Shown in pieces: positions 58,492 through 64,000 of a stretch of DNA of 64,000 nucleotides (the first letter of the stretch is position 1; the number at the start of each line of letters is the position of its first letter). The position numbers and the translations under genes were made by a program. Source of the DNA: Microterricola viridarii (lineage in GTDB: Bacteria > Actinomycetota > Actinomycetes > Actinomycetales > Microbacteriaceae); the NCBI RefSeq assembly GCF_900104895.1, contig NZ_LT629742.1:1364001-1428000 (forward strand). Reading direction: 5' to 3'. The notes under the pieces are model-generated. The model saw only the letters and a list, made by a program, of their open reading frames with translations, was not told where the DNA came from and ran no database searches.

Positions 58492-58834
58492 GCCGTCACC
58501 GCGGGTCGGGGTCGCACGCCTCGCGTTTCGGCGCCGCAGCGGGGAGGGCGCACTGCCGCTCCGCTCACATTCGCTTCTGCCATGGCCCCATCGCCTCGTG
58601 CCTTCGGTGTCCTGGCGCGTTGCCACACGTCATGACTTACTGACCGTTCGTTCTGTTCACGATGTCATGCGCCGCGCCCGTCGTCAATATCGATCGCGGG
58701 AGGTGCCCGATCTTCTCTTGCACTGCCGGGCTGCCTACTGTACGTTCAGTTGGCGCGGAGCGGCGCAGCTGCCGACATCCGTATGCCCGGGGCCGGGTGC
58801 CCGACGCGACGAGGCGAGGACGGCGATCGACAGC
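58492..58834. promoter_or_regulatory. divergent promoter region of paaF and paaI with PaaR-like boxes
   Basis: 343 bp without a credible gene. At 58635-58656 a degenerate PaaR-type box (ACTTACTGACCG then TTCGTTCTGT) matches the pattern seen before paaA at most fixed positions. ACTGTACGTTCAGT (58737-58750) is a second, imperfect palindrome with the same central CG. Both could let one TetR regulator control paaFHZ and paaIK. Confidence 0.55.
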
Positions 58835-59275
58835 ATGGAAGCAGCGAGCGAGCCGGAGGGCGAGAAACAGCGTGCCATGCTGCAGCGAGATCGTGTCGCG
58901 GTGCAGCTTGGCCTGCGCCTCACGGTCGACGAGCCCGGCCATGCCGTGATCTCGATGGTGGTGCGCGACGACATGCTGAACGGCTTCGACGTGCTGCACG
59001 GTGGCCTCATCTTCACCCTGGCCGACACGGCCTTCGCGGTCGCCTGCAATGAGGACGACGAGGTCACGCTCGCCGCCGGCGCCGAGATCTCCTTCCTCCG
59101 CCCCGTCCGGATCGGCGCCGAGCTGACGGCAACCGCCACGCGGCGCACGCGCACGGGGCGCAGCGGCATCTACGACGTGCAGGTGGTCGATGAGGGCGGC
59201 AGCGTCGTCGCAGAGTTCCGCGGGCGCAGCCGCACGACTCGGCTTCCGCAGAGCACCGCGGGGGAGGAGCAATGA
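58835..59275 (+). CDS. paaI: hotdog thioesterase PaaI
   Basis: 146 residues. Hotdog fold with the PaaI signature: N-G-F-D-V-L-H-G-G-L-I-F-T-L-A-D-T-A-F-A, in which the N-x-x-x-x-H-G-G and D residues form the active site. It hydrolyses stalled ring-hydroxylated CoA thioesters to free CoA. ATG 58835 is the first clear start, though its ribosome site is weak. Its stop overlaps paaK by 4 bp. Confidence 0.9.
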   Translation: MEAASEPEGEKQRAMLQRDRVAVQLGLRLTVDEPGHAVISMVVRDDMLNGFDVLHGGLIFTLADTAFAVACNEDDEVTLAAGAEISFLRPVRIGAELTATATRRTRTGRSGIYDVQVVDEGGSVVAEFRGRSRTTRLPQSTAGEEQ

Positions 59276-60591
59276 CACGGGCCAAATCCGCGGCGCACGC
59301 GCCCGCCGTACACGAGCTCGATGCCGAGGAGCGGATGTCGCGCGACGAGCTGGAGGCCCTGCAACTGGCCCGGCTCCAGGACACCGTGCGCCACGCCTAC
59401 GCGAACGTGCCGTTCTACACCCGGAAGTACGACGAGGTGGGCGTGCACCCCGACGACATCCGCGAGCTCAACGACCTCGAGAAGCTCCCGTTCACGACGA
59501 AGGAAGACCTCCGGCAGAACTACCCGTTCGGCATGCTGGCGGTGCCGCGGGCCGAGGTCGCCCGCATCCACGCGTCATCCGGCACCACCGGACAGCCGAC
59601 CGTTGTCGGCTACACCAGGGCCGACCTGGACGACTGGGGGCAGCTCGTCGCGCGGTCGCTCCGTGCAGCCGGCATCCGCCCCGGGCAGATGGTGCACAAC
59701 GCGTACGGCTATGGCCTCTTCACCGGGGGACTCGGCGCCCACGCCGGAATCGAGCGGCTCGGCTGCACGGTCGTGCCGATGTCCGGCGGCAACACGGCCA
59801 AACAGGTGCAGCTGATCCGCGATTTCGAGCCGGACGCGATCCTCTGCACCCCGACCTACCTGTTGACCATCATCGACGCCCTGCGTGAGAGCGGCATGGA
59901 CCCGCGCGACTCCTCTGTCGCGGTCGCCGTGCTCGGCGCCGAGCCGTGGACCAACGAGATGCGCGCGGTGATCGAGGAGAGTTTCGGCATCGACGCGCTG
60001 GACATCTACGGCCTGAGCGAGGTCATGGGCCCGGGCGTCGGCAGCGAGTGCATCGAGTCCAAGGACGGCCCGCACATCTGGGAAGACCAGTTCCGTCCAG
60101 AGGTGATCGACTCCGAGACGGGGCAGGCGCTGCCGGACGGCCAGTGCGGCGAGCTCGTCTTCACCACGCTCCGCAAACAGGCGCTGCCCGTCATCCGCTA
60201 CCGCACCCACGACATCACCACCCTCCTGCCGGGCACAGCCCGCCCGGCCATGCGCCGGATCGAGAAGATCACGGGGCGCAACGACGACATGATCGTGCTG
60301 CGCGGCGTCAACCTCTTCCCGAGCCAGATCGAGGAGATCGCGCTCGCGATCGACGGCCTCTCGCCGCACTTCGAGCTGGAGCTGACCCGGGTCGCACACC
60401 TGGATCGGATGACGGTGCACGTCGAGCCCCGCATCGGGCTCAGCGCGGCCGACGGCGAGCGGGCGGTCGCCGCCCTCGTACGCGAGGTGAAGGTGCGCGT
60501 CGGCACGACGGTCGAGGTGCACCTCGCCGCCCCGGGGAGCCTGGAGCGCTCCGGCGGCAAGCTCAAGCGCGTCTACGACCACCGGCAGTAG
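59272..60591 (+). CDS. paaK: phenylacetate-CoA ligase
   Basis: 439 residues. AMP-binding P-loop S-S-G-T-T-G-Q-P-T (about 100-108), Y-G-L-S-E-V-M-G-P-G (about 246-255) and R-Y-R-T-H-D (about 307-312), with the C-terminal K-L-K-R-V. It activates phenylacetate with ATP and CoA, the entry step of the pathway. Coupled to paaI by ATGA. Confidence 0.95.
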   Translation: MTRAKSAAHAPAVHELDAEERMSRDELEALQLARLQDTVRHAYANVPFYTRKYDEVGVHPDDIRELNDLEKLPFTTKEDLRQNYPFGMLAVPRAEVARIHASSGTTGQPTVVGYTRADLDDWGQLVARSLRAAGIRPGQMVHNAYGYGLFTGGLGAHAGIERLGCTVVPMSGGNTAKQVQLIRDFEPDAILCTPTYLLTIIDALRESGMDPRDSSVAVAVLGAEPWTNEMRAVIEESFGIDALDIYGLSEVMGPGVGSECIESKDGPHIWEDQFRPEVIDSETGQALPDGQCGELVFTTLRKQALPVIRYRTHDITTLLPGTARPAMRRIEKITGRNDDMIVLRGVNLFPSQIEEIALAIDGLSPHFELELTRVAHLDRMTVHVEPRIGLSAADGERAVAALVREVKVRVGTTVEVHLAAPGSLERSGGKLKRVYDHRQ

Positions 60592-60727
60592 CGGAGCACA
60601 GCGTGTGCGGCGCGCCCCGGGAGTCTCGCCACGCGCGCGACCGCCCCACTAGACTGCCGGGCAGCAGCGGGCCGCATGCAGCGTCCCTCCTGCACAGGCA
60701 CTGTCGGGCAATCGGAGGGAATCGCTC

Positions 60728-61063
60728 ATGAGCAGCACCGTTCACACCAGCAAGTCGGGGCTCTGGGGGGCCTTCGCGGGCATCATCACCCTGGCGCTGG
60801 TCGCCTTCCCGCTCTCCGCTGCGCTGTCGTTCGCCACGCATCCGGCAACGCAGGCACTTTTCGGTGGGCGGCTGGAGGAAGCCTCGCAGTTCGGCTACCT
60901 GGCGTTCTGGTGGGTGCTGGTGGCCATGATCGCTGCGCTGCCGTTCCTCGTGGGCTTCGGCGTCGCCAAGCTGAGTGCCAAGACCCTGACCATCGCCGGA
61001 GCCATCGTCGCCGTGTTCGTCATCCTCATCCTGGTGCTCGGCCAGTTGTTCGTGTTCATCTAG
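60728..61063 (+). CDS. small three-TM membrane protein of unknown function
   Basis: 111 residues with three hydrophobic helices (about 12-38, 55-78, 85-110) and few loops. No family recognised. GGAGGG lies about 8 nt before ATG 60728. Its stop TAG shares CTAG with the convergent gene, a 4-bp overlap. Confidence 0.7.
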   Translation: MSSTVHTSKSGLWGAFAGIITLALVAFPLSAALSFATHPATQALFGGRLEEASQFGYLAFWWVLVAMIAALPFLVGFGVAKLSAKTLTIAGAIVAVFVILILVLGQLFVFI

Positions 61064-61491
61064 GAGCCGGCAGGCTGCCTTGCCCCCTCATCGACCGTGA
61101 CCGCCGAGAGGCGCAGTGCGACGCTGCCCGACTTCTTCGAGCCGAACTTGTTCGCCAGGCGGATGGCCGTGAACTGGATGCCATATTTGGCCTTCAGTGC
61201 AGCGTCGGTGACCACGCGCGTGTCGGCGTCCGACACGATCTCTGCGCGCGCCTGCACGGGCGCGGAATCCCCACGGATGCCGCCGCGGGCGTCACAGGCG
61301 ACGAGCTCTATCCGCGGGTTGTTGCGGATCCGCTTCACCTTGCCCGAGCTCGTGCCTGTCGTCACCAGCACCTGGCCGTCGGGGCTCTCTGCGATCCAGA
61401 CCGGCGTCGAGACGGCCTCGCCGCTCTGTCGAAACGTGGTCAGGAGCACATAGCTCTCGGCGGCCAGCGCGGAGAGTGGGGAAGTCGACAT
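61060..61491 (-). CDS. PPOX-class flavin/F420-dependent oxidoreductase-like protein
   Basis: 143 residues, split-barrel fold. Y-V-L-L-T-T-F-R-Q-S-G-E and W-I-A-E-S-P-D-G are the start, with K-V-K-R-I-R-N-N-P-R (about 54-63) typical of the Rv2061-like F420-binding PPOX proteins. Role not known. ATG 61491 lies 7 nt after TAGAGT (61499-61504, minus strand), so it may be leaderless. Confidence 0.8.
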   Translation of the reverse strand: MSTSPLSALAAESYVLLTTFRQSGEAVSTPVWIAESPDGQVLVTTGTSSGKVKRIRNNPRIELVACDARGGIRGDSAPVQARAEIVSDADTRVVTDAALKAKYGIQFTAIRLANKFGSKKSGSVALRLSAVTVDEGARQPAGS

Positions 61492-61501
61492 GCGACCAAC
61501 T

Positions 61502-63178
61502 CTACGGGGCCGGAATCCGCGTTCCGGTACGGTGCTCGGCCGTCGCGGGGGCGGGGCATGCCAGCGCTTTCGCGACGGAATCTCCCGCTGTTCTGGGCTG
61601 CGCGAGCCGGTCGGGGAGTTGTATCGGCGGTCTTCGCCGCAGCCCCGATTTGGACGTCAAACGCCGGGGCGTCTGCTCCGGGTCCACGCTGCGAGGCGGG
61701 ATGAGCAGGTACCCGGCGCCGTCGCGGATGATCTCCCAGCCCTGGTTGTGAAACAGCAGGTGGTGGTGTCGGCAGAGCAGGATGCCGTCCTCGATGTTCG
61801 TCGGGCCGTTGTCCCGTTTCCAGTGCTTGATGTGGTGTGCCTCTGTCCACGACACCGGCCGGTCACAGCCCTCGGCCATGCAGCCGCCGTCGCGTGCGGC
61901 CAGGGCGATCCGTTGCCGCCGCGTGAACAGCCGGGTCTCCCGGCCGAGGTTGAGCGGTTGCCCCTGCTCGGTGAACAGCACGGCGATGGAGCCGCCGGCG
62001 CAGATCTCGCGTTCGACGGCCTCGAGCGGCACCGCCTCGTTGCTGGACTCGATGATCCCGAAACCCACGCCGGCTCCGTCGGTGCCCCGGGTGAGGGATT
62101 CCTGCTGCACGTGCAGCCTGACTGAGGGGCGGTGGTTGTCGAGCACCGCGTCGGGGTCGACTGTGATTCCGGCGCGGAGCAGATCGACGAAACCATCGGC
62201 GGTGTACTCGTCAACCTCGCGCAGATCGCCCCGTGCCGCGCGGGCGGCGACGGTGTCCGTCTGGCTGCGGAACTTCACCCCCGCCCTCCGCGGATGGCGC
62301 AGCTGATCTGTGACCGCGATGACGAGGGCGCCGTTCTCCGGCTCCAGCAGGAAGGACCCGGCCACCATCCCGTCCGGTCGCTCCCACGCCTTGAAGAATT
62401 GCTGCCGACGCATCTGCTCCGAGCGCGCGAGGACGCCGGCCGCATCTGCCCGGTCGCGCGCGGCCCGCGCCGCCTTGAACGCCAGTTCCGGGGTCAGGCC
62501 GGCGCAATCCCGCAGGAGCTCGGGCAGCAGCGCACCCACCGCCGCGGCGAGCGCCGCCTCTCGGGCGGCCCGCAGTTCCGACGATTCGTCGGTCTGGCCG
62601 CCGAGACCGTCCCGGGGCACCTCGGAGAGGAGCAGGCGCCCGTCCGGTCCGGCCCGAAGACCGCCGCGGATCGCATCGCCCACGCTGAGGCTGAACCATT
62701 CGCCCGCGACTGCGTCGCTGATCGGCGCGAACCACGGGCGCACGGCCACCGAGTCAGGTGCGCCCGACTCGGTTCCGGCATCCGTTCCGGCGCCAACTTC
62801 GGCGTCAACTTCGGCGTCAATTATGGCGTCGGCCGCTTCCGTCTCGGCCAGCATGAGTCCCGTGCTGAGCAGAGTCTGGGCGTCTGCACGGGAGCCGCCC
62901 GTGAGCTTCTGCACCAATGCGCCCGGGCTGGAATGCCCCAGCCGGTGGGCCAGACCCTGCGCGCCGGCCTCGCGCTCCGAGCGGCGGGCCAGTGACGCCG
63001 ACGTCAGCGCGAGTTGCCGCTGCACCGTGGACGCGTGCTGCGAGAGGGCCGTCATGGTACCCAGGAGGTCGTCGTCGCCGAGTCCGTCGTAGCTGGCGGC
63101 GGTCAGGCGCACTGTGGTCTGCTCGCAGCTCTGGATGAGCTGCGCCGCGGGTGGCATTGCCGGGGACCGATCCTGCAT
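61502..63178 (-). CDS. DUF222 / 13E12-type HNH endonuclease, second copy
   Basis: 558 residues, longer than the first copy because of extra loops. DUF222 helical part (about 20-400), an acidic repeat D-A-E-V-D-A-E-V-G-A-G-T-D-A-G (about 118-132) encoded by 12-bp repeats, then the HNH: C-M-A-E-G-C-D (about 437), E-A-H-H-I-K-H (about 449) and C-R-H-H-H (about 471). The catalytic core appears intact. ATG 63178 lies 6 nt after TAAAAT (63185-63190, minus strand), suggesting a leaderless mRNA. Confidence 0.85.
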   Translation of the reverse strand: MQDRSPAMPPAAQLIQSCEQTTVRLTAASYDGLGDDDLLGTMTALSQHASTVQRQLALTSASLARRSEREAGAQGLAHRLGHSSPGALVQKLTGGSRADAQTLLSTGLMLAETEAADAIIDAEVDAEVGAGTDAGTESGAPDSVAVRPWFAPISDAVAGEWFSLSVGDAIRGGLRAGPDGRLLLSEVPRDGLGGQTDESSELRAAREAALAAAVGALLPELLRDCAGLTPELAFKAARAARDRADAAGVLARSEQMRRQQFFKAWERPDGMVAGSFLLEPENGALVIAVTDQLRHPRRAGVKFRSQTDTVAARAARGDLREVDEYTADGFVDLLRAGITVDPDAVLDNHRPSVRLHVQQESLTRGTDGAGVGFGIIESSNEAVPLEAVEREICAGGSIAVLFTEQGQPLNLGRETRLFTRRQRIALAARDGGCMAEGCDRPVSWTEAHHIKHWKRDNGPTNIEDGILLCRHHHLLFHNQGWEIIRDGAGYLLIPPRSVDPEQTPRRLTSKSGLRRRPPIQLPDRLAQPRTAGDSVAKALACPAPATAEHRTGTRIPAP

Positions 63179-63222
63179 ACCCCAATTTTACCGGCGCACT
63201 CCCGCCCGCCTCGAAGGAAAAC

Positions 63223-63264
63223 CCTGATGTGGATGAGTTTCCTTTTCGGCCGTGCTGTGCATAA
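63223..63264. promoter_or_regulatory. DnaA-box-like words upstream of the second HNH gene
   Basis: On the minus strand TCATCCACATCAGG (63236-63223) matches TTATCCACATCAGG before the first HNH gene. TTATGCACA (63264-63256) lies 20 bp further out. Both resemble DnaA boxes. The region 63265-63437 holds nothing else I recognise apart from the pdxH promoter. Confidence 0.5.
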
Positions 63265-63437
63265 CAGGCCCAGGGGAGGAGGCTCACCGGGCGTCGGTCG
63301 CTACGGCGCCGGCGCCGGCGGTGCGAGGGTGAGCCAGGATTCGTCGATCACGTAGCCGAGCGATGCGTTCGCTGAGGGCCGGCGTCCCGCGGAGACCGCG
63401 TATGCGATTGAATGTGAGGAATCTCGATGGGGGTCAG

Positions 63438-64000
63438 ATGAACACCACACGGACGCATACCTCGATCGGCCCATGGCTGCGGGCCCAGCCCGCTCTGGCC
63501 GGCACGCCGCCGACGCTCGACCGGGCGCAGATCCCGCTCGATCCTGTCGATCTCTTCGTGTCCTGGATCCGCGAGGCCGCCTCGGCCGGGGTTCCGGAGC
63601 CACACGCCGCAACCCTCGCCACGGTGGACGAAGACGGCATCCCGGACGCGCGCACGCTCATCCTGAAGGATGTGGGGCCGCGCGGTTGGGCGTTCGCTGG
63701 CCAGCGCTCCTCGTCGAAAGGGGCCCAGCTCGCGGCCCACCCGGCGGCCGCCCTGAACTTCTGGTGGCAGCCGATTGCGCGCGCCGTGCGCGTGCGCGGA
63801 GCGGTGCAGGAGGCGAGCCGTGCCGACAGCGAGGCCGACCTGGCGGCGCGCTCGGCGCCGGCGCGAGAGGGCATCCCGTCGGGCGACTGGACGCTGTGGC
63901 GGATCGAGCCGGTGCGCGTGGAGTTCTGGCAGGGCGCCCCCGATCGGCGGCACGCGCGCATCGTGTACCTGTCGGACGGCCGATCGTGGGAGCGCTCGTT
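63438..64000 (+). CDS. pdxH: pyridoxamine/pyridoxine 5'-phosphate oxidase, partial (3' end outside window)
   Basis: At least 187 residues; no stop before the window edge. Y-V/L-pattern at F-V-S-W-I-R-E-A (about 41-48), A-R-T-L-I-L-K-D (about 71-78, FMN and substrate contacts), S-S-S-K-G (about 91-95) and V-E-F-W-Q-G-A-P-D-R-R-H-A-R (about 161-174) are typical of PdxH. GGGGG lies about 5 nt before ATG 63438. It makes pyridoxal 5'-phosphate. Confidence 0.85.
   Translation, partial: MNTTRTHTSIGPWLRAQPALAGTPPTLDRAQIPLDPVDLFVSWIREAASAGVPEPHAATLATVDEDGIPDARTLILKDVGPRGWAFAGQRSSSKGAQLAAHPAAALNFWWQPIARAVRVRGAVQEASRADSEADLAARSAPAREGIPSGDWTLWRIEPVRVEFWQGAPDRRHARIVYLSDGRSWERS

Noticed and set aside
63265-63437. 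Minus-strand frames opposite the start of pdxH
   Set aside because: They are antisense to a clear PdxH N-terminus and have no domain or ribosome site.
1-64000. tRNA, rRNA, CRISPR arrays, prophage or defence islands
   Set aside because: No cloverleaf-like segment with CCA-type end, no spaced direct repeats and no phage, restriction or toxin-antitoxin gene was recognised by reading; a tRNAscan or defence-gene search could still find something short.

Overview
This is a high-GC actinobacterial chromosome segment, most likely from the family Microbacteriaceae (Cryobacterium, Salinibacterium, Leifsonia and Microterricola are the kind of relatives I would expect). The reasons are the GC-rich codon use, two DUF222/13E12-type HNH nuclease genes, F420-type oxidoreductase chemistry, a DmdR/IdeR-like iron box, an intergenic word of the GTCGAGTAGCGAGGAACGAG type, and many genes whose -10 box lies 6-7 nt before the start codon (leaderless transcription). 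I saw no rRNA, tRNA, CRISPR array, prophage or plasmid module. The genus is inference.

Layout. 0-7.7 kb holds housekeeping genes: a CBS-domain CNNM-type protein cut by the window edge, a VOC protein, NAD(P)H-hydrate dehydratase, an amino-acid ABC importer (ATPase, permease, lipoprotein), a GT87-like membrane protein, a thiamine-binding protein and an MFS exporter. 7.8-13.7 kb has an unusual signalling trio (histidine kinase, truncated kinase-like membrane protein, LuxR-type response regulator) next to metX and metY. 13.9-21.4 kb has an acyltransferase, two SDR enzymes, an MFS transporter, a phosphoribosyltransferase, uracil-DNA glycosylase, a GNAT acetyltransferase and one intact IS481-family element with a 6-bp target duplication. 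21.5-28.5 kb has small membrane proteins, a YtrA-type GntR/ABC operon with a clear palindromic operator, the first HNH gene and an amidase.

28.6-33.6 kb is an iron-regulated siderophore uptake operon (ATPase, lipoprotein, fused double permease, siderophore-interacting reductase) behind an iron box. 33.8-40.5 kb is a sugar module: ABC importer on the minus strand, ROK regulator and GH35 beta-galactosidase on the plus strand, suggesting galactoside uptake and cleavage. 40.5-47.6 kb holds a small HExxH protein, an HTH/Clp-N pair behind two palindromes, an arginase-family enzyme, PspA, a TPM-domain coiled-coil membrane protein, a second ROK regulator and protein-isoaspartate methyltransferase. 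A GH1 beta-glucosidase follows.

49.2-60.6 kb is an almost complete phenylacetate catabolic cluster in three transcription units: paaA-B-C-D-E-paaG, paaF-paaH-paaZ and paaI-paaK, with a TetR regulator (paaR-like) divergent from paaA. PaaK activates phenylacetate to its CoA thioester, PaaABCDE epoxidises it, PaaG isomerises it to the oxepin, PaaZ opens and oxidises the ring, PaaF/PaaH carry out beta-oxidation, and PaaI is a salvage thioesterase. A palindromic box before paaA recurs in degraded form between paaF and paaI. The last 3.4 kb has a small membrane protein, a PPOX/F420-type enzyme, a second HNH gene and a partial pdxH.

Nothing here is a wholly new system that I can prove. The best leads are the kinase/pseudokinase/regulator trio, the HTH/Clp-N pair with twin palindromes, DnaA-box-like words shared by the two HNH genes, and widespread leaderless promoters.
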